NCBI RefSeq assembly: GCF_003569045.1
Contig: NZ_BFCB01000003.1
Location: 868,001-932,000 of the forward strand
Source: Aggregatilinea lenta
GTDB lineage: Bacteria; Chloroflexota; Anaerolineae; Aggregatilineales; Aggregatilineaceae
Reading direction: 5' to 3'
Length of the DNA: 64,000 nucleotides
The notes beneath the pieces were generated by a model. That model had not been told where the DNA came from and did no database searches. It was given only the letters and a program-made list of their open reading frames with translations. Position numbers and translations under genes: made by a program. Positions 1-8,066 of this stretch are shown one piece after another (position 1 is the first letter of the stretch; each line of letters opens with the position of its first letter).

Positions 1-138
1 TTTGTCACCAGCATCACCAACCGCGACTATTCCGTGATCATGGGGACCACCCTCATCTTCGCGTTCTTCATCGTTGTGGCGAACTTCCTGGTGGACCTTA
101 CGTACGCCTGGCTGGATCCGCGCATCCGGCTGAGTTAG
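1..138 (+). CDS. ABC importer permease, DppB/OppB-like (3' end only)
   Basis: This is the last 45 codons of a gene that begins before the window. The readable C-terminus has a hydrophobic stretch (IFAFFIVVANFLVDLTYAWL) and ends in LDPRIRLS, the usual ending of DppB/OppB-type inner-membrane permeases (established family feature). The stop lies 10 bp before the start of a DppC-type permease, so the two are almost certainly co-transcribed and pair to form the membrane channel of a peptide/nickel-type ABC importer. Substrate cannot be told from this fragment. Confidence 0.8.
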   Translation, partial: FVTSITNRDYSVIMGTTLIFAFFIVVANFLVDLTYAWLDPRIRLS

Positions 139-148
139 GACAACAACC

Positions 149-1216
149 ATGTCAGCTATCGAAGTGACTCCCCAGGAACAGAGAAGTGCCGCCGCGAGCG
201 GCGTGATGCAGCTCGGTGACGCGGTGCACCAAAGCCACAGCCCCTGGATGGATGCGTGGCGCAGGCTGCGCCGCAACCGTGCCTCGCTCCTCGGCTTGGC
301 GATTATTCTGCTCAGTATTCTGGCGGCGGTTTTTGCGCCTCAGATCGCGCCGCATAACTATACGGACCAGAATTACCTCGCGCTGAACTCTGCGCCGTCG
401 TGGATCGTGGATATCTTCCCCAAGATGAAGTCGCTGGAAGACCAGCCCGGCGGCTATGTCAATGTCAACGACGAATACATCCTGGGAACGGATAACCTGG
501 GACGCGACCTGTTGAGCCGCATCATTTACGGAGCGCGTATTTCGCTGTCGGTGGCGTTTATCGGCCCGTTTTTCAGCTTGCTGGTCGGTACGATCTTCGG
601 CATGGTATCGGGTTATGCAGGGGGGCAGGTCGATAATTTCATGATGCGCATTGTGGACATCATGTATGCCTTCCCGACCCTGCTGCTGGTGATCCTGCTG
701 ATGGCGTTCTTCCGGGCCAGCTTCAACGAGGGCGACCAGGGCACGTTGGCGTATAAGCTCAACCAGCTTGACGCAGCTTTCGGCGGCATGTTCTTCATCT
801 TCGTCGGCATTGGCCTGACCTCGTGGATGGACACGGCACGCCTCGCCCGCGCGCAGGTGCTGTCGATCCGCGAGAAGGAATACATCGAGGCGGCGGTGTC
901 CATCGGATCGCGGAACAGCACCATCATCTTCCGCCACATCCTGCCCAACATTCTGGGGCCAATCGTCGTCGCGGAAAGTCTCGCCATTCCAAGATACATC
1001 TCGTTTGAGGCGTTCCTCAGCTTTATCGGCCTCGGCGTCAATCCGCCGCGCCCAAGCTGGGGCGCGATGATCTCCGACGGCTCGAACGCACTGATCAGTT
1101 ACCCCAATCAGGCGATCTTCCCGGCGCTGGCGCTGTTCATGGTCATGTTCGCGTTCAACTTCCTGGGCGATGGCCTGCGCGACGCGCTCGATCCGCACGC
1201 TAACAAGCGCGTGTAG
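149..1216 (+). CDS. ABC importer permease, DppC/OppC-like
   Basis: Inner-membrane permease of a dipeptide/oligopeptide-type ABC importer, 355 aa, slightly long for DppC because of an N-terminal cytoplasmic tail of about 45 residues. It shows the OppC_N pattern (one membrane helix near residues 47-68, then a periplasmic loop), a cluster of membrane helices from about residue 130, and the ATPase-contacting EAA loop near the end (EAAVSIGSRNSTIIFRHILP). The C-terminus LGDGLRDALDP is typical of the family. It follows the DppB-like gene by 10 bp. No ATPase or binding-protein gene follows, so those must lie upstream, outside the window. Palindromic repeats begin 35 bp downstream. Confidence 0.88.
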   Translation: MSAIEVTPQEQRSAAASGVMQLGDAVHQSHSPWMDAWRRLRRNRASLLGLAIILLSILAAVFAPQIAPHNYTDQNYLALNSAPSWIVDIFPKMKSLEDQPGGYVNVNDEYILGTDNLGRDLLSRIIYGARISLSVAFIGPFFSLLVGTIFGMVSGYAGGQVDNFMMRIVDIMYAFPTLLLVILLMAFFRASFNEGDQGTLAYKLNQLDAAFGGMFFIFVGIGLTSWMDTARLARAQVLSIREKEYIEAAVSIGSRNSTIIFRHILPNILGPIVVAESLAIPRYISFEAFLSFIGLGVNPPRPSWGAMISDGSNALISYPNQAIFPALALFMVMFAFNFLGDGLRDALDPHANKRV

Positions 1217-1519
1217 CACAGCGCCGCAGAAGTAAGTGGTGGTTTTCGTAGGGGCGATGCTTGCATCGCCCGTTTGCTTGTAGGGGCAAGTCGCGACTTG
1301 CCCCTATCGGGTAAAGCAAGCTCTACCCCTACGCCATACAGGCTTACTTGCGCACTGGTGTACTCGCTATGCTTGCAGCGATGGCGCGCCGGATTTTCCT
1401 CTCAAGAACCCTCTTCATTTACGGATTTAAGCTGGATTTAAACAGATTTGAGTTTCCTTTAAATCAATAACTCTCGTTTGCGCTTATCCTTTGAACATCA
1501 CACGAAGGAGCGCAAACTC
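1217..1519. other. Intergenic region: palindromic repeats, then AT-rich leader
   Basis: About 300 bp without a gene. The first third is a run of GC-rich hairpins (1251-1328, listed separately). The second part (about 1395-1500) is AT-rich and contains a 7-bp inverted repeat, ATTTAAA at 1436-1442 and TTTAAAT at 1458-1464, which could be part of the control region of the gene at 1520. I do not see a convincing -35/-10 pair. Confidence 0.6.
1251..1328. repeat. Run of three GC-rich palindromes (REP-like)
   Basis: Three adjacent hairpins sharing the GTAGGGG/GGGG theme. GGGCGATGC at 1252-1260 pairs with GCATCGCCC at 1263-1271. The segment 1281-1306 is a perfect 26-bp palindrome of TAGGGGCAAGTCG and its complement. 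An imperfect third unit occupies about 1309-1328 (GGGTAAAGC against GCTCTACCC, one mismatch). This looks like a dispersed repetitive extragenic palindrome downstream of the importer genes. It could also act as an mRNA 3' end, though there is no T-run. Confidence 0.75.
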
Positions 1520-1882
1520 ATGGCATCGAATAATAAGCTCACAACCTCCAAGCGATTTCTCGTCCGGCTTTCCCTGGTAACGGGCAGCACCCTGGCGGCG
1601 ATTATCGGCGCGCAAAGCCTCGCGTCTTTGGACCTGCAATCGACCAGTCGTGCCGTCGAAGCGGCGCAGACAGTCGATACAAGTACAGCCGCGCAGGTGG
1701 CCCCAACCATCACGATCATCCGGCACGACGCCGACGACACCGTTTTATCGGTCGATGAAGACGACAGTGCCGCCACCGTGACGATTGCACCGCCGGTCCC
1801 GGTGCAGGTCGTGCCGTCAAACGCGTCATCATCCACCTCGTCCCAGTTCTCGTCCCAGCCGCGCACACGGTCGTCACGATGA
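1520..1882 (+). CDS. Small membrane-anchored or secreted protein of unknown function
   Basis: 120 aa, family not recognised. The start at 1520 was chosen because GAAGGAG lies at 1504-1510 with normal spacing, although the frame is open further upstream. Residues about 10-30 form an n-region with lysines and arginines followed by a hydrophobic segment (LVTGSTLAAIIGAQSLA), so it is probably a signal anchor or signal peptide. The rest is low complexity: acidic (HDADDTVLSVDEDDSAA), then Pro/Val, then Ser/Thr/Gln-rich to the end. It overlaps the apbE start by 4 bp (ATGA), so translation is coupled. It lacks the DxxSGATxS-type flavinylation motif expected of an ApbE substrate. Its role in the cluster is unknown. 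Confidence 0.6.
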   Translation: MASNNKLTTSKRFLVRLSLVTGSTLAAIIGAQSLASLDLQSTSRAVEAAQTVDTSTAAQVAPTITIIRHDADDTVLSVDEDDSAATVTIAPPVPVQVVPSNASSSTSSQFSSQPRTRSSR

Positions 1883-2826
1883 GCGCGCAGCAGTATGTCC
1901 TTTCGTTCCGCGCGATGGGATCGCAGTTCAACGTCTGGGTGGAAACCACTGCGGACGGACCTGCGGTCGTGCGGCAGGCCCCCGCGTGGGTCGAAGAGAT
2001 CGAAGCGCGCCTGTCACGCTTCCGCCCGCAGAGCGAGCTGAATCACCTCAATGCGCACAGCGGGCAGTGGGTCACGGTCAGCGAGGTACTTTACCATGCC
2101 GTCGAAAAGGCGCTGTATGCCGCCGCGCTGACGGGCGGGCTGTACAACCCGCTGATCCTGCCCGCCCTGGCTGCTGCGGGATATACGCGCAGCTTCGATG
2201 AAATCCGCGCGGGCGCGCTGCCGGAAGAACGCGGCTCTGATGCCCCGGTGATCGTGCCGGACTGGCGCAGCGTGGATCTCGCGCCTAAGCGCCGTTCAGT
2301 CCGCCTTCCGGCGGGCGCGCAGATTGACCTGGGCGGCACGGCGAAGGGCTGGACGGCGGAGGTGATCGCCGAGCGGCTGGCCGTTCATGGTCCCTGCCTG
2401 GTGGATGCAGGTGGTGACCTCGTTGCGCGGGGCAAGCCGCAGGATCGGCCCGGCTGGGTCGTGGCCGTCGCGGAGCCGGGTACGGCGGACGACACGCCGC
2501 CGATCCTGTCCGTTGCGGTGGTCGATCAAGCCGTCGCCACCACGGGGATCGATTACCGGCGCTGGCGTCAGGGCGGCAAACTCCAGCATCACATCATCGA
2601 TCCGCGCACCGGACAGCCCGCGCGCACGGACGTTGAATCGGTCACGGTAATCTGCTCAACGGCGGCGGCTGCTGAAGCCTATGCGAAAGCAATTCTGCTG
2701 CTGGGCAGCGACGCCGGTTTGGAATGGATCAATCAACAGCCCCAACATGCCGCGCTCGTCGTGCGGACGCATGGGGCGGTTATCGCCACACAGGACTTCA
2801 TGACGCATACCGTGGCGCTGGCGTAG
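1879..2826 (+). CDS. apbE: ApbE-family FAD:protein FMN transferase
   Basis: 315 aa. ApbE enzymes transfer FMN from FAD to a Thr/Ser of a target protein (Mg-dependent). Family hallmarks are visible: MGSQFNVWV at the N-terminus, DLGGTAKGWTAEVIAERL in the centre, the Asp-rich metal/FAD site VDAGGDLVARG, HHIIDPRTGQPA, and a Thr-rich C-terminal end. There is no signal peptide or lipobox at the N-terminus, whereas many ApbE proteins are exported. Either this one works in the cytoplasm or its start differs. It overlaps the preceding small gene by 4 bp. The ferric-reductase-like membrane protein downstream suggests a flavin/haem electron-transfer cluster, but no obvious FMN-binding target is encoded in view. 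Confidence 0.88.
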   Translation: MSAQQYVLSFRAMGSQFNVWVETTADGPAVVRQAPAWVEEIEARLSRFRPQSELNHLNAHSGQWVTVSEVLYHAVEKALYAAALTGGLYNPLILPALAAAGYTRSFDEIRAGALPEERGSDAPVIVPDWRSVDLAPKRRSVRLPAGAQIDLGGTAKGWTAEVIAERLAVHGPCLVDAGGDLVARGKPQDRPGWVVAVAEPGTADDTPPILSVAVVDQAVATTGIDYRRWRQGGKLQHHIIDPRTGQPARTDVESVTVICSTAAAAEAYAKAILLLGSDAGLEWINQQPQHAALVVRTHGAVIATQDFMTHTVALA

Positions 2827-2851
2827 CAGCCTGTATATGGGGAGGAAAACG

Positions 2852-3994
2852 ATGAAACGCACTGCACTGTTGTTTGCAACGATGTTTGGCATGGTGCTCG
2901 CTGCCGGCCCTGCGTTTGCCCAGGGCGGGCAGGACTATATCACACTGACCGATAGCACCCCGAGTATCGACGTTGTTGTGGCGCAGACGCCGGGCACAAC
3001 GGGCGTCGTCGGGCTGGAAATGGTCGAGGCGGCGGTGCTCATGCTGGACGTAAACGGGCTGCCGGTGTTTCAGGGTGCAGATGGGCGGGTGCACCAACTC
3101 GAACTGCGCCTCGCACCGACGGCGGACACTTATACACTCTCGGCAGAGCGGCTCAGCGGCGCGTCGCAATCATACGTCCGCGTGATGTCGCAGCCCGCCT
3201 TGACCGAACCGGACCTGACGTTTGCGGTCAGTCAGTCGCAAGAGCCGCTGACGCTGTACCAATCCACCGATCTGACGCTGAACGCCAACACGCCCTCCCA
3301 GGTGATCGACGTGACCATCGCCGACGGGACGACCGGCACGGTCGAGGTGTCGTTCCCTGGCGCGGCAGTCGGCGTGGACGTCTCGGACAGCAATGGCCAG
3401 ACCGTAGCATCCCTGGGCGCGGGCGCAATCGATGGTATGTCGCTCGTGCTCGATGGCGGCACCTACCGCCTGACGTTGGTGTCCGCTCAGATCGAGCAGC
3501 AAACATCCGCCAACGTCAGTGTGATGAGCGCGCTGCCTTCGACGCTGGACAGTCTGGCACTCGCGGTTGATACCCAGCCTGTCGCACAGCCTGATTCGCA
3601 GGTCGCCACCGATACCACCGCTGCCGTGGCTGATACCAACACTGTGTGTGTGTTCTCGGTAGAGGCGACTGCGGTGAACCTGCGCAGCGGCCCCGGCGAG
3701 GGCTATAGCGTGCTCGGCGTTGGCGTCAACAGCGAGCAGTTTCAGGTGGGCGGCGCGAACGCTGACGGCACCTGGGTGCTGGTCGGGGCAGCAGACGGTT
3801 CCGCGACCTGGGTGGCGCGCAGTACGGGCACGCTGCAAGGCGATTGCCAGGGCCTCGCCGTCTACGACATCCCGTCGCTGAATGCGCCGGATTCGCAGGT
3901 GACGGTTAGCCAGCCCGGCCCGTTCCGCTTCGATGAGGACGAGCACGAGGGCTTCGAGGGCCACGAAGATCACGGCTTCGAGCACGACGACTAG
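2852..3994 (+). CDS. Secreted protein with a bacterial SH3 domain and an acidic His-rich tail
   Basis: 380 aa. The start at 2852 follows GGAGGA at 2841-2846; an ATG 15 bp upstream is less well placed. The signal peptide is clear (MKRTALLFATMFGMVLAAGP, cleavage after AFA). The middle 250 residues are beta-rich and unrecognised, possibly two similar sandwich domains. A bacterial SH3 (SH3b) domain spans about residues 265-330, with the hallmark VNLRSGPGEGYSVLG. The last 20 residues alternate Asp/Glu with His (DEDEHEGFEGHEDHGFEHDD), which might bind metal. The gene lies 25 bp after apbE and 130 bp before the haem membrane protein, with a terminator-like hairpin right after its stop. Confidence 0.7.
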   Translation: MKRTALLFATMFGMVLAAGPAFAQGGQDYITLTDSTPSIDVVVAQTPGTTGVVGLEMVEAAVLMLDVNGLPVFQGADGRVHQLELRLAPTADTYTLSAERLSGASQSYVRVMSQPALTEPDLTFAVSQSQEPLTLYQSTDLTLNANTPSQVIDVTIADGTTGTVEVSFPGAAVGVDVSDSNGQTVASLGAGAIDGMSLVLDGGTYRLTLVSAQIEQQTSANVSVMSALPSTLDSLALAVDTQPVAQPDSQVATDTTAAVADTNTVCVFSVEATAVNLRSGPGEGYSVLGVGVNSEQFQVGGANADGTWVLVGAADGSATWVARSTGTLQGDCQGLAVYDIPSLNAPDSQVTVSQPGPFRFDEDEHEGFEGHEDHGFEHDD

Positions 3995-4019
3995 GCGCGC
4001 GATCTACGTCTGCGCAGTG

Positions 4020-4062
4020 GTGGAGCGGCTCCCCTTCGCTCGGGGGCGCTCCACTCGCTTTT
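4020..4062 (+). terminator. Hairpin terminator after the SH3-protein gene
   Basis: GTGGAGCG at 4020-4027 pairs with CGCTCCAC at 4047-4054. An inner CCCC/GGGG extends the stem, and TCGCTTTT follows. It sits 25 bp after the stop codon of the preceding gene. It may separate or attenuate transcription into the downstream ferric-reductase-like gene. Confidence 0.65.
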
Positions 4063-4124
4063 AACATTCGACTGGCGGCGGCTTTTTAGCCATCTAAAGC
4101 ACTCGCTCATAAGGGAAACGGCAC

Positions 4125-4841
4125 ATGGAACGCTCATCGACCTGGATGGATATCCTGTCCATTCTCCTCAGCATGCTTATCCTGGCGCTGGCAGGGGTCT
4201 GGCTATGGAACAGTAACGTATTCGACACGTCGCTGCTGGACAGCGGCAACCTGACATGGTACTTGATTCGCGCCTCCGGCACGACGGCCTTCACTTTGCT
4301 GACGTTGTCGGTGTTGTGGGGGCTGGCGATCAGTAGCGGGGTGGTGAAAAGCTGGTCGCCCGGCCCGCTGACGATGCTGCTGCACGCGTCGCTGTCGTGG
4401 CTGGCGCTGGGCTTCGCGCTGGGGCACGGCCTGCTGCTGCTGGCCGACAGCTACTTCAGCTATCGCCTGACGGATATCCTGATCCCCTTCACCGGGCCGT
4501 ATCGTCCACTGGCGACCGGGCTGGGCATCGTAGTGTTCTGGATGCTGGTAATCATCACGCCCAGCTTCGCGCTTAAGAAGCGGTTGATGAGCTACCGCGC
4601 GTGGAAGCTGCTGCACTACACCAGCTACATCGCGTTCGTGCTGGCTGCCGCGCACGGCCTGACGGCGGGCACGGACGGGGGCAAGCTCGGCTTCCAGATC
4701 CTGTTCGGGGCCAGCCTGCTGGTCAGCGCGATCCTGCTGCGCTATCGCATCAAGATCCGCCAACGCCCCACCGCGCGCCGCGCGCCCGGCACCGCGAACA
4801 GCTCTGCGGGGCAGCTCGTAGCACCTTATCGGCACGGTTAA
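4125..4841 (+). CDS. Ferric-reductase-like transmembrane haem protein
   Basis: 238 aa integral membrane protein with about six hydrophobic segments. It matches the ferric reductase-like transmembrane domain (YedZ/MsrQ, NADPH-oxidase family), whose members bind b-type haems between paired histidines and move electrons across the membrane. Candidate haem ligands sit in helices with HASLSWLALGFALGHG and LHYTSYIAFVLAAAHG; the spacing of His pairs fits the family. There is no flavin- or NAD-binding domain at the C-terminus (it ends in a basic tail), so a separate electron donor is needed. Proximity to apbE suggests a flavinylated partner. The substrate is unknown. Confidence 0.75.
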   Translation: MERSSTWMDILSILLSMLILALAGVWLWNSNVFDTSLLDSGNLTWYLIRASGTTAFTLLTLSVLWGLAISSGVVKSWSPGPLTMLLHASLSWLALGFALGHGLLLLADSYFSYRLTDILIPFTGPYRPLATGLGIVVFWMLVIITPSFALKKRLMSYRAWKLLHYTSYIAFVLAAAHGLTAGTDGGKLGFQILFGASLLVSAILLRYRIKIRQRPTARRAPGTANSSAGQLVAPYRHG

Positions 4842-4870
4842 GCGTGGCATCCTTCGCTTGACGACTCATC

Positions 4871-4910
4871 CAACAGCGGGACCCCATTGTAGGGCCTCGC
4901 TGTTGTTTTG
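4871..4910 (+). terminator. Rho-independent terminator candidate
   Basis: CAACAGCG at 4871-4878 pairs with CGCTGTTG at 4898-4905, followed by TTTTG. It lies 30 bp after the stop of the ferric-reductase-like gene and ends that transcription unit. The AT-rich stretch that follows (about 4940-5005, including TATACT at 4996-5001) probably holds the promoter of the next operon, but no -35 box is convincingly spaced. Confidence 0.6.
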
Positions 4911-5041
4911 CCGGACGCTTGCGCGTTCTGCCTACTTCAGATCAAACTTTTACAAAATTTTCTTAACAAACTATCTCGATATACAATAGTTCCCGTATAC
5001 TGCAACCGAGTTCTCTTTTGAACTTATGTGAGGATAGTTAT

Positions 5042-6151
5042 ATGAGAAAAAGCTCCCTTCTTATCGTCTGTGTCCTTGTGGTCGCCCTGGCGATCCCGCT
5101 GGCCCCGACTTCGTCCCGTGCCGTACAGGCCCAGGGCGATGACACGCTGACCGTCCTCTGCACGCCCCAGGAAGACTGGTGCGTGGCTATGACCCAGGCC
5201 TTCCAGGAAGAAACCGGCATCGAGACGTCCTACGTCCGCATGTCCTCCGGCGAATCGCTGGCGCGCATCCGGGCGACGGCGGACGATCCTGAGTTCTCGG
5301 TCTGGTGGGGTGGCCCGGCGGACGCATTCATTGCCGCCTATGGTGAAGGTCTGCTGGAACCGTACGAGCCTGAGCTGGCATCCGTTCTGCCCGAAGTCGC
5401 TGTGGGCGAGGATCACTCGTGGCACGGCGTCTACATCGGCGCGCTGGGCTTCTGCTCCAACGTCGAGCTGCTCGACGAGCTGGGCATTGAAGCCCCGACT
5501 TCCTGGCAAGACCTGCTCGACCCGGCTCTGAAGGGCAATGTGGCGATGGCGCACCCGGCGACCTCCGGCACGGCATTCACGGCCTTCTGGACCGGGGTGA
5601 CGCTGCAGGCGGATGAGCTGGAAGCCGCTGAAGAAGGCACCGGCTACGACGAAGAGGGCGCCCCAACCGAGGCCGCGGTCGACGCCGCGTTCGAGTACTT
5701 CGGCGAGCTGCACCAGAACATCCTGCAATACACCCGCTCCGGTTCTGCGCCGGGCCAGATGGCCGGTAACAGCGAAATCGCTGTGGCGATCATCTTCTCG
5801 CACGACTGCGTGAAACTCCAGCAGGAAGGCTTCCAGGACGTGCTGGTCAACACCTTCCCCGAAGAGGGCACCGGCTACGAAGTGGGCGGCATGGCGCTGA
5901 TCAAGAACGCGCCCGAACCAGACGCGGCCAAGCAGTGGATCGAGTGGGCGCTTACCCCTGAGGCGCAGGCGGTTGCCCAGACCGTGAACTCCCTCCAGCT
6001 TCCGACCAACCCCGAGACGCCCGTGTCGGAACTATCGGTGAATCTGGCCGAAGTAAATCTGGTCGATTACAATTTCGTGGCGGCAGGCGCTGTGCGCAAC
6101 GATATCGTCGAGCGTTTCGACAGTGACATCGCGCCGCAGCCGACCGAATAG
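5042..6151 (+). CDS. ABC importer substrate-binding protein, Fe3+/AfuA-FbpA family
   Basis: 369 aa extracytoplasmic binding protein. The start is the ATG at 5042, preceded by GTGAGGA; an upstream in-frame TTG was rejected. The N-terminus MRKSSLLIVCVLVVALAIPL is a signal peptide ending near AVQAQ. The mature part begins LTVLCTPQEDWCVAMTQAFQ and contains VWWGGPADAFIAAYGEGLL and LGFCSNVELLDELG, the pattern of the type 2 periplasmic-binding fold in ferric/2-aminoethylphosphonate-type transporters. The paired tyrosines of iron binders are not obvious, so iron is likely but not proved. It heads the operon with a two-domain permease and an ATPase. Confidence 0.82.
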   Translation: MRKSSLLIVCVLVVALAIPLAPTSSRAVQAQGDDTLTVLCTPQEDWCVAMTQAFQEETGIETSYVRMSSGESLARIRATADDPEFSVWWGGPADAFIAAYGEGLLEPYEPELASVLPEVAVGEDHSWHGVYIGALGFCSNVELLDELGIEAPTSWQDLLDPALKGNVAMAHPATSGTAFTAFWTGVTLQADELEAAEEGTGYDEEGAPTEAAVDAAFEYFGELHQNILQYTRSGSAPGQMAGNSEIAVAIIFSHDCVKLQQEGFQDVLVNTFPEEGTGYEVGGMALIKNAPEPDAAKQWIEWALTPEAQAVAQTVNSLQLPTNPETPVSELSVNLAEVNLVDYNFVAAGAVRNDIVERFDSDIAPQPTE

Positions 6152-6227
6152 CTACGGCGGCGATAGATTGCTGTTTGCTCTGGCCGCCTCGGCCTGGGGG
6201 CAGGAAATGTAAGTTCCGATCATCCAC

Positions 6228-6252
6228 GCGGGCGGGGTGTAACTCCGCCCGC
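6228..6252 (+). promoter_or_regulatory. Intra-operon hairpin between binding protein and permease
   Basis: GCGGGCGG at 6228-6235 pairs perfectly with CCGCCCGC at 6245-6252 around a 9-nt loop. There is no T-run after it. It lies in the 178-bp gap between binding-protein and permease genes. Such hairpins are known to protect the upstream mRNA and so keep the binding protein more abundant than the permease; that role here is inferred. Confidence 0.55.
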
Positions 6253-6329
6253 CTGACCGTATACCGCACGCGCTTCGCTGGCGCGGTCTGGACCGCCCGC
6301 GAGGCAGCGCAACAGTACGGGAGAATACC

Positions 6330-8066
6330 GTGGTCAGATTGGCCCGCAGCCGCCATGTGGCTGAATTTCGTCGTATTTTTCAAGATCCTATCCTATTCAT
6401 CGGCCTGCTGCTGGTGGTAGCGTTCATCGCCCTCGCGATCCTTGCGCCCATCTGGGCGATGGTGAAGGAAAGCTGGACCGCAGACGGACGGGAACTCTTC
6501 GATCGCTATCTCGGCTCCCCTGTTTACCGCACGATCATCCGCAACACGTTGCAGATGGGCCTGCTGGTTGCTACGCTGGGGACGGTGCTTGGCTTCGTGA
6601 TGGCCTACATTCAGGTCAAGGTGGCGGTGCCGTTCAAGCGGCTGTTCCACCTGATCGCACTCGTGCCGGTGATCTCGCCACCCTTCGCTGTGGCGACGGC
6701 GGTGCTGCTGCTCTTTGGGCGCAACGGCATGATCTCCAAAGGCATCTTTAACGAGCGCTACGACATTTACGGCCTGGACGGCCTGACGCTGGTGCTGACG
6801 CTGTCGTATTTCACGATCGCCTATCTCAACATGCATGGCATGATGATGGCACTCGATCCGGCCCTGGACGAAGCGGCCACCAACCTGGGCGCGAGCAAGT
6901 GGCGTATCTTCCGCACTGTCACCGTGCCGATGCTCATTCCCGGCATCGCGGGGTCGTTCCTGCTGCTGTTCGTCGAAGCGATTGCCGACCTGGGCAACCC
7001 GCTCGTGATGGGCGGCAACTTCGAGGTGCTGTCCACGCGCATCTACGTTTCAATCGTGGGGCTGTACAACACCACGGCGGCGGCGGTGCTCTCGGTGATC
7101 TTGCTGGTGCCGTCGCTGCTGGTGTTCGTCGTGCAGCGCTACTGGATCAGCCGCACGTCGGTCGTGTCGATCACCGGCAAGCCCAGCGGCACGCCGCACC
7201 AGATCACGCACCCGTTGGTGCGCTGGCCACTGTTTGCCGTAGCAATGACCGTCACCGGCCTGGTGTTCCTGATCTACGGCACGATATTCGTCGGGGCGTT
7301 CACGCAGATCATCAACGTCAACAACACCTTCACGTTGGAGCACTTCGACTTCGTGATCAACGGTTACGGCTCCGATGCAATGAAGGACACCACGCAGCTC
7401 GCCGCCATCGCCACGCCAATCGCGGGCGTGCTCGGTATGCTGGTCGCGTTTCTGGTGGCGCGCAAGAAGTTCCTGGGGCGTAATGCGCTCGACTTTGCCA
7501 CGATGCTCGGCATCGCCGTTCCTGGCACGATTCTGGGCATTGGCTACCTGCTGGTGTTCAACAGTGCGGTAGAGGTGACGCTGCCCATCATCGGCACGTT
7601 CACGCTGATCCCCAAGCTGACCGGCGGGCGGGCGGTGTTCGGAGGCGCGGCGGCGATCGTGTTGGTGTTTATCGTGCGCAGCGTTCCGGCGGCGCTGCGG
7701 TCGGGCGTGGCGGCGCTGTCGCAGATCGACCCGTCCATCGAGGAGGCGTCGATCAGCCTTGGCGCGGACAACTTTGGCACGTTCCGGCGGATCACCCTGC
7801 CGCTGGTGCGTCCGGCGTTTCTGTCCGGCCTCATTTACGCCTTCGCCCGTTCGATGACGACCATTTCCGCGATCATCTTCCTGACGACACCCAGGACGAA
7901 GATTATGACGCACCAGATCCTCAACGAAGTCGAAAATGGGCGTTATGGCAACGCGTTTGCGTATTGTGTGATTTTGATTTTGATCGTGCTGGCGGCTATC
8001 ACCATCCTATCTGTTGCGATTGGCACGTCTTCCGGCGCGGAGAAAACGATAGAGGGGGGCGCGTAA
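6330..8066 (+). CDS. Two-domain ABC importer permease, FbpB/ThiP-like
   Basis: 578 aa with about 12 membrane helices in two homologous halves, as in FbpB, the fused permease of ferric-type importers. Each half has an EAA loop that contacts the ATPase: DEAATNLGASKWRIFRTVTV in the first, EEASISLGADNFGTFRRITL in the second. The start is GTG at 6330, with GGGAG at 6319-6323. The stop codon is immediately followed by the ATG of the ATPase gene, so expression is coupled. The length is normal for the family. Confidence 0.88.
   Translation: MVRLARSRHVAEFRRIFQDPILFIGLLLVVAFIALAILAPIWAMVKESWTADGRELFDRYLGSPVYRTIIRNTLQMGLLVATLGTVLGFVMAYIQVKVAVPFKRLFHLIALVPVISPPFAVATAVLLLFGRNGMISKGIFNERYDIYGLDGLTLVLTLSYFTIAYLNMHGMMMALDPALDEAATNLGASKWRIFRTVTVPMLIPGIAGSFLLLFVEAIADLGNPLVMGGNFEVLSTRIYVSIVGLYNTTAAAVLSVILLVPSLLVFVVQRYWISRTSVVSITGKPSGTPHQITHPLVRWPLFAVAMTVTGLVFLIYGTIFVGAFTQIINVNNTFTLEHFDFVINGYGSDAMKDTTQLAAIATPIAGVLGMLVAFLVARKKFLGRNALDFATMLGIAVPGTILGIGYLLVFNSAVEVTLPIIGTFTLIPKLTGGRAVFGGAAAIVLVFIVRSVPAALRSGVAALSQIDPSIEEASISLGADNFGTFRRITLPLVRPAFLSGLIYAFARSMTTISAIIFLTTPRTKIMTHQILNEVENGRYGNAFAYCVILILIVLAAITILSVAIGTSSGAEKTIEGGA

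Noticed and set aside
3780-3830. DGSAT sequence in the SH3 protein as an ApbE flavinylation site
   Set aside because: It lacks the DxxSGATxS arrangement and lies within the SH3 domain; too weak to claim.
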